Assembly: GCA_937879855.1 (NCBI GenBank)
Contig: CALFMO010000069.1
Location: 62,001-126,000, forward strand
Direction of reading: 5' to 3'
DNA length: 64,000 bases
From: an uncultured Acidobacteriaceae bacterium
GTDB taxonomy: Bacteria > Acidobacteriota > Terriglobia > Terriglobales > Acidobacteriaceae
The notes below the pieces were generated by a model that did no database searches, was not told where the DNA came from, and saw only the letters and a list, made by a program, of their open reading frames with translations. Made by a program: the position numbers and the translations under genes. This document shows positions 7,136-16,509 of the stretch, one piece after another. Positions within the stretch are counted from its first letter, which is position 1; every line of letters begins with the position of its first letter.

Positions 7136-8779
7136 TTATTTCTCTACGTCGTCGAGCAGAGAGCGGAGCTTTTCCGACCGCGACGGGTGACGCAATTTTC
7201 GCAGTGCCTTAGCTTCAATCTGGCGAATGCGTTCGCGGGTCACATCGAACGACTGGCCTACTTCTTCCAGCGTGTGCTCTGAGCCGTCGTCCATCCCGAA
7301 ACGCATGCGGATGATTTTCTCTTCGCGCGGGCTGAGGGTGCGCAGCACGTGGGCGGTGCGTTCCTTCAGATTCACGTTGAGTATGGCTTCGGCGGGCGAC
7401 ATTTTTGTGCGGTCCTCGATGAGGTCGCCGAGATGCGAATCGCCTTCTTCGCCGATCGGAGTTTCCAGCGAGATCGGCACGCGCATGATTTTTTTCACCT
7501 TGCGCACCATGGCTTCGGGGATGTCCATCTGCTTGGCGACTTCTGCCGAGGTGGGCTCATGCCCTGAGGCCTGCACGAGTTGCCGCGTGGTGCGAATCAA
7601 CTTGTTCACGACTTCGATCATGTGTACTGGCAGGCGGATGGTGCGCGCCTGGTCGGCGATCGCGCGGCTGATGGCCTGGCGGATCCACCATGTAGCGTAT
7701 GTAGAAAATTTGTAGCCGCGGCGGTATTCGAACTTGTCGACGGCCTTCATCAGTCCGACGTTCCCCTCCTGAATCAGGTCAAGAAACTGCAGCCCCCGAT
7801 TGCCGTACTTCTTGGCGATGGAGACAACGAGACGGAGGTTGGCTTCGATCAGTTCGCGCTTGGCCTGCTCGGCATTCATGTCACCCTGGATCATTCGGCG
7901 CTGGGTGCGCTGCAGATCCGAGAACGACATTCCAGCGTCTTCTTCCAGCCTTTTGAGTTCGGCGCGGTGCTGCCGCTGGGCGGCACGGTAATTCTTCTTG
8001 AGTTCGTCACTGCGGGTCGCGTTAATCTTCGCTTCCAGGCTGACGATGTCACGGTCCAGCGTACGCATGAGCTCGATGGTCTTGTTGACGCGTTCGATCA
8101 GGCGCTTGCGCTCGGCGTGGTTTAAACCCAGATTGCGGATCAGGAGCGAAATCCGAACCATTTCGCGGCTCAACTGCCCGCGGCAACGGCGGTATTCGCG
8201 GGGCTTCTTTTTTGCTGACAGGGTGGCTAGCCGCTGCGCCAGACGCAACGCTGTTTTGTAATGCTTGTTCAGTTGGTCGATGCGGCCTGTCACCTCATCG
8301 ACGCGCTTCTGAAGAGTCTCGTCGGTGATCTCTTCGTCATCGATTACGACCAGGTCTTTGATGGACCGCAGACCGCGCTTGAGATCTTCGCCCATGGCCA
8401 GCACTTGCTGGATGACAATCGGCGAGCGCGAAAGGGCTTTCAACGAAGTGACTTGTCCGCGCTCGATGCGTTTGGCAATTTCAACTTCTTCCTCGCGGGT
8501 AAGCAACGGAGACGCGCCCATCTCGCGGAGATAGACCCGCACGGGATCGCTGGTCGACTCCGCGGCACCGGGAGTCAGGTCGAGTTCAACTTCTTCGCTC
8601 TCTTGGGCGATGCGCTGTTCCAGCGCGGAATAAGGCGAAGGCGGCTCGCCCTCCACTACATCCAAGCCACGAGTGGCAATGGAGCTAAGCATGTCGTCAA
8701 CATCGGGGGAAACAGCGTCTTGTGGCAGCAGATCGTTCACCTCGTCCTCTGGGACATCCGTTTTTGTATTTTGCAGCAT
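7136..8779 (-). CDS. rpoD: RNA polymerase primary sigma factor RpoD (sigma-70)
   Basis: The 547-residue product (from ATG 8779) is a group 1 sigma factor. Region 1.1 is short and acidic. Region 1.2 is DPVRVYLREMGASPLLTREE. A non-conserved insert of roughly 200 residues, rich in charged helices, lies between regions 1.2 and 2. Region 2 shows NLRLVVSIAKKYGNRGLQFL, then YKFSTYATWWIRQAI (-10 recognition and melting). Region 3 contains RLPVHM, and region 4.2 ends with TLEEVGQSFDVTRERIRQIE (-35 helix-turn-helix) plus KLRHPSRS. A TTG 30 bases upstream (8809) is an alternative start; I prefer the ATG although neither has a strong ribosome binding site. dnaG and rpsU, its usual partners in many bacteria, are not adjacent. 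Confidence 0.95.
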   Translation of the reverse strand: MLQNTKTDVPEDEVNDLLPQDAVSPDVDDMLSSIATRGLDVVEGEPPSPYSALEQRIAQESEEVELDLTPGAAESTSDPVRVYLREMGASPLLTREEEVEIAKRIERGQVTSLKALSRSPIVIQQVLAMGEDLKRGLRSIKDLVVIDDEEITDETLQKRVDEVTGRIDQLNKHYKTALRLAQRLATLSAKKKPREYRRCRGQLSREMVRISLLIRNLGLNHAERKRLIERVNKTIELMRTLDRDIVSLEAKINATRSDELKKNYRAAQRQHRAELKRLEEDAGMSFSDLQRTQRRMIQGDMNAEQAKRELIEANLRLVVSIAKKYGNRGLQFLDLIQEGNVGLMKAVDKFEYRRGYKFSTYATWWIRQAISRAIADQARTIRLPVHMIEVVNKLIRTTRQLVQASGHEPTSAEVAKQMDIPEAMVRKVKKIMRVPISLETPIGEEGDSHLGDLIEDRTKMSPAEAILNVNLKERTAHVLRTLSPREEKIIRMRFGMDDGSEHTLEEVGQSFDVTRERIRQIEAKALRKLRHPSRSEKLRSLLDDVEK

Positions 8780-9083
8780 CGATCGGTTCTTTAAGTCGCC
8801 TATCGCCAAGTGGAGTGCCTCTTCGGTGCCTCTGTATGGGGAGAAGAGAACTTGGCGATTACAGTGGCAAGTTCAACAGAAAGCGGGAATTGAGCATCTT
8901 TGATGCTAGCACAGGCGTGTCCGCATTCCTATTCTTGAAAAAGGCTGCATTTTCGGGCGTGGCCGGTCCATCCTAGTGTATTGTTACCGAACCGCCTTCG
9001 GGCTCGGCGAAAAGCGAAATCTGTTCAAATTTCACACCTTTGAAATATGGTCCGGGTTATCGTGAATTGCTTGGGGAGTATCA

Positions 9084-9854
9084 ATGAAGATTTATTTTCC
9101 GGCGCTTTTTAGCCTTTCGCTCCTGATCGGGTTGGGAGTTGGCCAGGTTGCAGCTGCGCCGGTCGATCCTCCAGCCGCAGGCCCAATCCCGCTGCTGGCA
9201 ACGGACGAAATCGTGACCAGGATGGTCGAGAGGAATCTGGAACGGGCCCGCGCGCTCGGTGCCTACCAGGGAACTCGCGTTTATCGTCTCGAGTATCGCG
9301 GCTTCCCCGGCTCCAGAGACGCCGAGATGATCGTGGAGATGAAGTACCGCTCTCCGGGGACCAAGGATTTCACCGTCCGCTCCCAGCATGGATCCAAGCT
9401 CATCATCGACAGAATATTCAACCGGATGTTGCAGACGGAGAAAGAAGCGCTGGCCGCGGAGAACCAGAGCCGCGTAGCGCTCAATCAAGACAACTATCAA
9501 TTCGCGCTCGTGGGATCGGAGAGCATGCCGACTGGGCCCTCTTACATTTTGTCCGTCGAGCCGAAAACCGAAAACAAGCTGCTATATCGTGGCCGAATTT
9601 GGGTGGATGCGGGGGACTTCGCGGTGGTGCGCATCGAGGCGGCGCCCGCGAAAAATCCGTCGTTTTGGACGAAAGACACGAAGATCGAGCAGGTGTACGG
9701 GAAGGTAGGCAATTTCTGGCTTCCCGTATTCAACCGAAGCAGCAGCGAGGTCAGGCTGGGCGGGCACGCGTCGTTCACCATTGAGTATCAGGACTACCAG
9801 ATCACGGATGCCACTCCTCTGCACCGGCCCGGCGAACTTGCGGGATACCCGTAA
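9084..9854 (+). CDS. Exported LolA-like outer-membrane lipoprotein-sorting type protein
   Basis: A 256-residue protein with a Sec signal peptide (MKIYFPALFSLSLLIGLG, cut near VAAAP). The mature region has the alternating beta pattern of the LolA/LolB/RseB fold: YQGTRVYRLEYRGF, DAEMIVEMKYRSP, then LLYRGRIWVDAGDFAVVRIE, typical of proteins annotated as outer-membrane lipoprotein-sorting proteins in acidobacteria. It probably acts in the periplasm, perhaps binding lipid or acyl chains. No catalytic motif is visible. TTGGGGAG lies upstream of the ATG. It is convergent with the TPR-VWA gene. Confidence 0.7.
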   Translation: MKIYFPALFSLSLLIGLGVGQVAAAPVDPPAAGPIPLLATDEIVTRMVERNLERARALGAYQGTRVYRLEYRGFPGSRDAEMIVEMKYRSPGTKDFTVRSQHGSKLIIDRIFNRMLQTEKEALAAENQSRVALNQDNYQFALVGSESMPTGPSYILSVEPKTENKLLYRGRIWVDAGDFAVVRIEAAPAKNPSFWTKDTKIEQVYGKVGNFWLPVFNRSSSEVRLGGHASFTIEYQDYQITDATPLHRPGELAGYP

Positions 9855-9891
9855 CTCGGGGTCGCCGCGCGCTCAAATCACGCTTAAAAAG

Positions 9892-11829
9892 TTATTGCGA
9901 AACCTTCGTCTTACGGTCCGGCGTGGGAGCTTCAAGTCGGGCGTAGTAGCCTTTGCGGGCGTGCACCTGCAGGCGTTTGCCGTCTTTCTCAGCTTTGATT
10001 CGGATGGTGCGGTAGCTTCCATTGGGCACGAAGTCGGCGGGACTGTAGGCGACCAGGTATCGACTGCGGATCAGGTCGCCGAGTTTGTCAAGGGTGGCGC
10101 CCAGGGCGACGGTATCGCCCGGGAACATCGCATCGCCGCCGCTGCGCTCGGCCAACGCTTCTAAGACCTTGTCGGCATCCGTCTTCGCTCCATTGCCCTC
10201 TTTCGTGCTGACCATGTAGACGGTCACGCCTGTCGCTTCCGCGTCCTGGATGCTCTGCTTGAGCGTGCGGTGGCTGGAGTTATCTTCGCCGTCGCTTAAT
10301 ACGACGAGAACTCGGGCTACGCGTTCGTGATCGGGATACTTGGCCAGCTTCCAACAGGCGTAGGACACGGCGTCGAACAGTCTTGTGCCTCCACCGTTTT
10401 TAAGTTGCTCGAGGCCGGCGCTGATCTTCTGTGGGTCCGCGGTGAAATCCTGGGTCACAGTGATGTCATTGGCAAAACCGGCAACGAATCCGAGGTCGGA
10501 AGGATTGCTCACCACTTTCTGTACCAGCTTGGCTGCAGAGTGTTTCTCAAAGTTGAAACGGCTTTGCACGGAACCGCTGGTGTCGACCAACAAGGCCAAG
10601 CGCAGAGGGAGCTTGGATTGCGGGAGGAATTGCATAACTTTCGCGGGAGCCTTGCCATCATCCCTGATTTCGATGTCCTGCTCTTCCAATCCACTGATCA
10701 TGCGGCCATGACGGCTGACCGAGAAGAACTGAACCACTTCGTCCACGTTCGCTCGAATTGTGAATTGTCCTTGAGGACGACTGGAGAGCGAAGGGCCGGG
10801 AGCAGGACCGTGATCGTTGCTCTCGGCGCTTGCTGGCGGATCGCTTGTGGCGTCCTCGGGCGTATCGCATGCGTTGCAAGCCTCGCCTTCGGATTCGTCG
10901 CCGAGCGCGCTGAGCTGCGCCCTCAAGTTCTCACTGTTGGGAAAAGTCTGCACTGGCTGAGAGGGGTCCACCATGGTTGTCCCCTGCAGCCCGGCACCCC
11001 CCGCCTGCAGGGCCAGGGTCTTGTTATGCGCCAAAATCTCCAGGTTGTGGCGCGCGTTGGGAGCGAACGCGTTGGCCGGGTCCTCGTTAAGAAAGATGGT
11101 GAGTTCGCGCTCCATGGTTTCAAAGTCGTTGAGCGCCATGGCGGCGGCGGCACCCACATAGTGCACTTCTGCCAACTCCTTATGGTCGAGCGCGTGCACC
11201 CGCTGGACTGTTTCTAAGGCGCGTCGATACTGGTGATTTGCATTTTGCGCGCGCGCCAACATCGTCCAGATCTTGGCTTCCTGGGAGCGCAGCGTTGCAG
11301 CCTTTTCCAGCTGTGAGACGGCGCTTGAAAAATCCTTTTGCGACATGGACAGCACGCCCAGATTCACAAATGAACGGGAAAATTTGTCGTCCAGCTTGGC
11401 GGCGGTTTCAAATTCGCTCCTTGCCCGCTGGGAATCGTTCTGATCGAGGTAGGCGATGCCGAGGTTGACGTGGGCAGAAACGAACTTGGGATAGGTCTTG
11501 ATCGCTCTTTGCAGATGCTTGATCGCTTCTTTCGGGTTCTGCCCCTTCAGCAAACTCAGTGCGCGGTCGAACTCCTGGAGAGCGCCTGGGGAGGCGCTCA
11601 GATCAAGTATCGAGGCAGCCCCGGAGTCGACGAGTCCTTTGTTACTGGCGATCCGTTCCCGCTCGGCCTTTTTTGAGTGCTGTCCCTCTGAGTTGACGTA
11701 GATCTGTACGAGGTCCAGGTTATTGAACGGACTTTGTAGATTCTGTGCGTATACACAAGAGCCGGGGTTGAGCCAGAAGGCGGTCACACAGAGGAACGCG
11801 GTCCCGGAAAGGGTGAACGGACTTCTCAT
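9892..11829 (-). CDS. Exported TPR and von Willebrand factor A domain protein (acidobacterial VWFA type)
   Basis: The 645-residue protein is read from ATG 11829, which begins a clear signal peptide (MRSPFTLSGTAFLCVTAFWL, cut near VYAQN). A longer frame to 12117 only adds unlikely Arg-rich residues. Residues about 85-270 hold four to five TPR repeats (for example FVSAHVNLGIAYLDQNDSQR). A Pro/Ser/Asp-rich linker follows, with CNACDTPED. A VWA domain occupies about 355-620, with the metal-site motif DTSGS at 416-420 and VVLSDGEDNSS later on. This matches the VWFA-related domain described for acidobacteria. It may scaffold extracytoplasmic protein assemblies. Partner unknown. Confidence 0.85.
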   Translation of the reverse strand: MRSPFTLSGTAFLCVTAFWLNPGSCVYAQNLQSPFNNLDLVQIYVNSEGQHSKKAERERIASNKGLVDSGAASILDLSASPGALQEFDRALSLLKGQNPKEAIKHLQRAIKTYPKFVSAHVNLGIAYLDQNDSQRARSEFETAAKLDDKFSRSFVNLGVLSMSQKDFSSAVSQLEKAATLRSQEAKIWTMLARAQNANHQYRRALETVQRVHALDHKELAEVHYVGAAAAMALNDFETMERELTIFLNEDPANAFAPNARHNLEILAHNKTLALQAGGAGLQGTTMVDPSQPVQTFPNSENLRAQLSALGDESEGEACNACDTPEDATSDPPASAESNDHGPAPGPSLSSRPQGQFTIRANVDEVVQFFSVSRHGRMISGLEEQDIEIRDDGKAPAKVMQFLPQSKLPLRLALLVDTSGSVQSRFNFEKHSAAKLVQKVVSNPSDLGFVAGFANDITVTQDFTADPQKISAGLEQLKNGGGTRLFDAVSYACWKLAKYPDHERVARVLVVLSDGEDNSSHRTLKQSIQDAEATGVTVYMVSTKEGNGAKTDADKVLEALAERSGGDAMFPGDTVALGATLDKLGDLIRSRYLVAYSPADFVPNGSYRTIRIKAEKDGKRLQVHARKGYYARLEAPTPDRKTKVSQ

Positions 11830-12263
11830 GAAGTGGAGCTTCTCATGCGTCGGGCACTCGGCAGGGCAGCCCCTGTTCTGGATCCTACGATTCCCGTGGC
11901 TTCCCGCCGATCCGGCTGGTAAGTGCGAGTCGCGTGCGGTCAGGCCTTGATCTGGCGAAGCCGGCGCAATGGCGAAACGTTCTATTCTATCCCGGCTTGG
12001 CCGCGTCGGCAATCGCGGAAACCGCTGGGGAGAAGGACCCGACGATTGGAGCCGTCTGTGGCAGCCCGGGAGCCCCGAGAACTTGTCACGGCGCCTCCTG
12101 AAGAGGCTTTTATACAAAGTTTCTTGTTTGAGTCACATCCCCGCATACTCATTTTGCCGTAGCTCGGACAATCCACAGTCCGTGAGAAGTTTTCACGAAC
12201 TGTTCAACTCTCCGTAACATTCCGTTCACAGCGCCTTCCATACCATCATGGCCCGAGGTCACC
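11830..12263. other. Divergent intergenic region between the TPR-VWA and phosphodiesterase genes
   Basis: No gene can be supported in these 434 bases; open frames here lack recognisable products. It must hold promoters for both outward genes, but I see no match good enough to name. GAGGTCACC just before 12264 is a usable ribosome binding site for the plus-strand gene. Confidence 0.5.
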
Positions 12264-13982
12264 ATGAAAAAAACAATAGCTTTTCTCTTCCTCGCAGCTG
12301 TGTGTTCACTGGAAATCGCGGCCGCCCAGGACGATGACTTCCACCATGACCATGACGGTCACATCAAACGAGTTCTGCTCATCAGCGTCGACGGTATGCA
12401 CGCTGTTGATTTCGCGAACTGCGCTCACGGCGTCAGTTCCGTCAATAATGGCTCACCTTACTGCCCTGCCCTCGCCGCACTGGCGAAAAACGGGATCAAT
12501 TACACCGCCGCCAGCACGTCAAAGCCTTCCGATTCTTTTCCCGGACTCACCGCCATCGTCACTGGTGGCAGCCCAGCTCTGACCGGCGTGTACTACGATG
12601 TCGCGCATTCCCGCAACCTGGACGGACCAGCAGTGATGACGGGCAATGGAAACGGGCCCGGCCCTTGCACCGCGGGTGCGCCGCCGACCGGCTTTACCAC
12701 CGAGTATGAAGAAGGTATCGACATCGACCAGACTAAGGTTAACGGCGGGGCACCCGGAGCAGCCCTGACCGACGGCGGCCTCGCGTCCATCGACCCGATG
12801 AAACTGCCGCGTGATCCAAGTAACGGCTGCAATCCCGTTTTCCCGTGGCAGTTCGTGCGCAGCAACAGCATCTTCAGCGTCATTCACCAGGCGGGTGGAT
12901 TCGCGGCGTGGTCGGACAAACATCCGGCCTATGCCTCGGTCGCCTCCGGGATCGGCCCCCCGGCGCTCGATGACTTCTACGCTCCTGAGATCAACTCCAA
13001 CGTGATTGGCCTTCCCGGCGTGATGACGCCGACAGGCATATCCTGCGCCACGGTACGCGATCCAAACTCGGATCTGACCGCGTGGACCAATAGCTTCCAG
13101 AATATTCAGTGCTACGACACCCTGAAGGTCGATGCGATTCTGAACGAGATTGATGGGAAAAATCACCTTGGCACCAGGAAGACCAAGGTTCCGACCATCT
13201 TTGGCATGAACTTCCAGTCAGTGAGCGTGGGCCAGAAGCTCATTGAGGCCAGCAACAACACCACGGGCGGATATCTCGATGCCGCCGGCACGCCCAGCGC
13301 GGCGCTGCTGGACGAATTCAAGTTCGTCGACGCTTCTATTGGCGCATTCGTCAAAGAACTGAGGGACCGCAGTCTTTATGATTCGACACTGATCGTGATC
13401 ACCGCCAAGCACGGCCAGTCGCCGATCGATCCCAGCCGCTATGTCCCACAGACTCGCGCCGGCATCGGCACTTCACCCGCGACCCTGCTGGCCATGGCTG
13501 GCTTCATTCCGGATTCAGAATCTCCGCTCGGCAATGGCATTGGGCCGACTGAAGATGACGTCTCGCTGCTCTGGCTGAAGAACTCCAACGAGACTCTCGA
13601 CAGCGTGACGATCCTGGAACAAAATGCCGGGCCGAGCGGAATCGCGCTTGGGCAGATCTATTACGGGAGCGCTCTGTCCATTAACTACAACCACCCAACC
13701 GTAGACCCGCGCACGCCGGACATTATCGTGACCCCGAACGTAGGCGTTACTTACTCCGGCAGCCACGCCAAACAGGCCGAGCACGGCGGGTTTGCCCATG
13801 ACGACACCAACGTCATGCTTTTGCTGTCCAATCCAGACCTCCAACCCAAGACGGTTTTGGCCGAGGTAGGAACCGCCCAAGTGGCGCCGACCATCCTGCA
13901 AGCTTTGGGCCTCGATCCTTCGTTGCTAAAGGCGGTTCGTGTTGAGGGGACGAGTGTGCTGCCGGCGGTCCAGTTCAAATAA
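12264..13982 (+). CDS. Secreted type I phosphodiesterase / alkaline-phosphatase-superfamily protein
   Basis: The 572-residue product has a signal peptide (MKKTIAFLFLAAVCSLEIAAAQ), then an Asp/His-rich run (DDDFHHDHDGH). The core starts VLLISVDGMHAVDF, the first metal-binding Asp of the alkaline phosphatase superfamily. SKPSDSFPGLTAIVTGG near residue 92 has the usual position of the Ser/Thr nucleophile, and further ligands lie in VITAKHGQSP and SGSHAKQAEHGGF. This arrangement fits the nucleotide pyrophosphatase/phosphodiesterase group, which hydrolyses phosphodiesters or releases phosphate outside the cytoplasm. Substrate not predictable. A strong terminator follows at 14008. Confidence 0.85.
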   Translation: MKKTIAFLFLAAVCSLEIAAAQDDDFHHDHDGHIKRVLLISVDGMHAVDFANCAHGVSSVNNGSPYCPALAALAKNGINYTAASTSKPSDSFPGLTAIVTGGSPALTGVYYDVAHSRNLDGPAVMTGNGNGPGPCTAGAPPTGFTTEYEEGIDIDQTKVNGGAPGAALTDGGLASIDPMKLPRDPSNGCNPVFPWQFVRSNSIFSVIHQAGGFAAWSDKHPAYASVASGIGPPALDDFYAPEINSNVIGLPGVMTPTGISCATVRDPNSDLTAWTNSFQNIQCYDTLKVDAILNEIDGKNHLGTRKTKVPTIFGMNFQSVSVGQKLIEASNNTTGGYLDAAGTPSAALLDEFKFVDASIGAFVKELRDRSLYDSTLIVITAKHGQSPIDPSRYVPQTRAGIGTSPATLLAMAGFIPDSESPLGNGIGPTEDDVSLLWLKNSNETLDSVTILEQNAGPSGIALGQIYYGSALSINYNHPTVDPRTPDIIVTPNVGVTYSGSHAKQAEHGGFAHDDTNVMLLLSNPDLQPKTVLAEVGTAQVAPTILQALGLDPSLLKAVRVEGTSVLPAVQFK

Positions 13983-14007
13983 ACGGCCATAAAAGCCGTG
14001 TCGGAGC

Positions 14008-14040
14008 CAAGGGACGTCCCTCGGGGCGTCCCTTGTTTTT
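14008..14040 (+). terminator. Intrinsic terminator after the phosphodiesterase gene
   Basis: CAAGGGACG at 14008-14016 pairs perfectly with CGTCCCTTG at 14027-14035, a 9-base stem with a 10-base loop that can itself fold, and TTTTT follows directly at 14036-14040. It lies 25 bases after the stop codon and before the end of the convergent permease gene. Confidence 0.85.
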
Positions 14041-14058
14041 GCCTCACGATTTCAAGCC

Positions 14059-16416
14059 TTACTCGCTGCGCAGGATCGCTGCGATGTCGAGTCTGGAAAT
14101 ACGGCGTGTGGCGGACCAGATACTGGCTGACGCAACCAGACCGAAGAGCAACACTAAGCAGGAGGACATCGCCAGGCCAATTGGCCTCGCTCCATTGATC
14201 AGGCTTTCGAGAAAGCGGCCGGTGAGGCGTGCTCCGGCAATTCCAGTGATGGCCCCAGCCACTACAATCAGCAATCCCTGCCGCAACATCATGCCTCGAA
14301 GTTGGACCGGGGTTCTTCCGAGGGCCATACGCACTCCCATTTCCTGAGTCCTCTCGACGACCGCGTGAAAAATGATGCCGTAAATACCGATCACTGCGAG
14401 CAGCAGTGCGAATCCCGCAAAAATCCATACTGTGGTTCGGTAAAATTTCGGCGCAGCGAAAACATCATCCAACCGCTGCTCCATCGTCTTGACGCTGAAC
14501 ACAGGAACTTGCGGGTCCACCGACTGGATTACGTCGCGGATCGCTGCGAGGTGATCTTGCGCGCGCCCATCCACGCGCGCTACGAAGGTCGAGGCGAAGC
14601 TGCCGGGGTTCGTAGAGGGAACGAAGACCTGATTTCCGTTTGCAGTTGTCGGATCGGTCTCGTACTCCATTCCCTTCACTACCCCAATAATTTTCCGTGG
14701 AGCATCTTTACCGATTGTGAGCTGATGACCGACGGCGTCCTGCGGTGCGCCGAATCCGGCCGCAAATCGCTCATTCACGACAGCAACCTTTGCATCTGAA
14801 CGGATTTCCGCTTCTGTGAATTCCCGGCCGTACAGAATCCGTCCGCCCATGGTCTGGAAATATTCCGACAAGACGGGGACTAGAGTAGAATTGCGTTTAG
14901 CCGCACGTCCGTCCAATCCGAAAGGTCCGCCGATAAAGCCCGAGGCGTATAGCGGAAGGAACTCCGTCGCACTTGCGGTGCGAACCCCAGGCAGGCGGCG
15001 AATCCGATCGAGCACTTCGTCGAAATAAGCGAGTTGCCGCTTCGCTGTCTGGTGGGCGGTGCCGTCGAGCGAGACACCAACGGTTACGACTCCTTTCACA
15101 TCGTAGCCGCGATCGATTCCCATCAAGTGAATGAACGCCAGCCCCAGGCCTACCGACGACGCAAGTAGGATCATGGTGAGCATGACCTGCGCCGTTACTA
15201 GGCTTTGGCGAACCAGGCGCGAGCTGCGGGGCCTGCTGGACCTTCGTAAACCGAAAGCGTTCATGCGGCCTACATAAAGTGCGGGCAAAACACCCAACAC
15301 CAGGGCGGTGATCAAGGACACTATTAGCGTGAAACCCAGTACGCGTCCATCCAGGATTGAATAAGACTGAGCGCCGAGTGGCGGTGGCTCAATCTTCCCT
15401 GCGAGCGAGGTTATCCCATAGGCGATTGCCAATCCTGTGATAGTGGCAACGAGCGAGAGGAGTAAGCACTCGATGAGCAACTGCCGCGCCAGCCTGACGC
15501 GGCTTGCTCCCAGCGCGGAGCGTATATACAGCTCTGCATGTCGATCGGTAGTGTGGGCTATCGAGAGACTCGCAACATTCATGCACGCAATCACTAAGAT
15601 CAACAATACCGCCCCCATAAACATGAGTGAGGCATTCTTGACCGGACCGGCAAGGCCCTCCTGAAGGGAGGTCATGCTCGGGTGCAGGGTGAAATAGTCG
15701 ACACCTCCGGCTTTGGAAGACCGCTCCGCCTCTAAGGCGAGCGCGGCGCGCGCCTGCGACCACGAAATACCGGGTTTCAGGCGGGCAACAGTTCCCCAAC
15801 CATTATTGCCGGGGCTGAAGGCTGCCGGTTTCCAAAGAACACACTTGCCCGGGTAATCAAAGCCCGGGGGCGCGACGCCGACAATGGTAAGCGGATTTCC
15901 ATCGATGCGGATGGTGGCGCCGAGGACTTTCGGGTCACCCGCGAAAAGTTGTTGCCAGAGTCCGTAACCGATGACCGCGACTGCGTTGTGTCCAGGCAAT
16001 CCCCATCCAGTTACGTCCACATCCTCGTCAGGGACGAATCCGTTCCCGAGCACCGGCTGCGTGCCCAGCAGCGAGAAGAAATTCCAAGAGGTTTGCGCGA
16101 CATGTGCTCGACTACCGACGCGCGCTCCGCCGATGTTCGCGTCGATTTCCTCAAACAGCGCGGCATCGGCGAGATACGTACTGTGCTGACGCCAATCGTG
16201 AAACTCATTCGCGCTATCGTGCGGCGGAAAGAACTCACGAACGAGGGCCAGACGTTCGGGCTCGCGAAACGGAAGAGAGCGCAGCAGCAGCGCGTTGACC
16301 ACGCTGAAAACGCCGGTGTTCGCGCCAATGCCGATGGCGAGGGCCGCTATGGCGAATCCCGCGTGCCACGGACGGCTCGCCCAAAGCCGAATCGCGTACT
16401 TTAGATCTTGAAACAC
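14059..16416 (-). CDS. Lone ADOP-type ABC permease (MacB/FtsX, duplicated)
   Basis: A 785-residue membrane protein starting MFQDLKYAIRLWASRPWHAG, the N-terminal signature shared with the six permeases at 45.9-60.7 kb. Order: first transmembrane helix (about 20-40), MacB-type periplasmic core (about 45-250), FtsX block with three helices (about 265-385), a linking helix, a second core (about 430-660) and a second FtsX block (about 670-780) ending in the family tail ...ILRSE. Such acidobacterial duplicated permeases usually lack a linked ATPase, as here. Its sequence is more divergent than the clustered ones. The role is probably energy-coupled transport or envelope mechanics with an ATPase encoded elsewhere. 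It is downstream of GH31 on the same strand, 93 bases apart. Confidence 0.88.
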   Translation of the reverse strand: MFQDLKYAIRLWASRPWHAGFAIAALAIGIGANTGVFSVVNALLLRSLPFREPERLALVREFFPPHDSANEFHDWRQHSTYLADAALFEEIDANIGGARVGSRAHVAQTSWNFFSLLGTQPVLGNGFVPDEDVDVTGWGLPGHNAVAVIGYGLWQQLFAGDPKVLGATIRIDGNPLTIVGVAPPGFDYPGKCVLWKPAAFSPGNNGWGTVARLKPGISWSQARAALALEAERSSKAGGVDYFTLHPSMTSLQEGLAGPVKNASLMFMGAVLLILVIACMNVASLSIAHTTDRHAELYIRSALGASRVRLARQLLIECLLLSLVATITGLAIAYGITSLAGKIEPPPLGAQSYSILDGRVLGFTLIVSLITALVLGVLPALYVGRMNAFGLRRSSRPRSSRLVRQSLVTAQVMLTMILLASSVGLGLAFIHLMGIDRGYDVKGVVTVGVSLDGTAHQTAKRQLAYFDEVLDRIRRLPGVRTASATEFLPLYASGFIGGPFGLDGRAAKRNSTLVPVLSEYFQTMGGRILYGREFTEAEIRSDAKVAVVNERFAAGFGAPQDAVGHQLTIGKDAPRKIIGVVKGMEYETDPTTANGNQVFVPSTNPGSFASTFVARVDGRAQDHLAAIRDVIQSVDPQVPVFSVKTMEQRLDDVFAAPKFYRTTVWIFAGFALLLAVIGIYGIIFHAVVERTQEMGVRMALGRTPVQLRGMMLRQGLLIVVAGAITGIAGARLTGRFLESLINGARPIGLAMSSCLVLLFGLVASASIWSATRRISRLDIAAILRSE

Positions 16417-16509
16417 TTGCTCGAACTCGGTTCCGCCTCGGGCATTTTACGCCAAAGTAAATCGCTCATCCCTAGGCGTTTCTGCTCAAACCTGCCATTT
16501 GCGACGAGA

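Noticed and set aside
10327..11217. Plus-strand frame of 296 codons
   Set aside because: Antisense to the TPR-VWA gene; composition shows a shadow frame.
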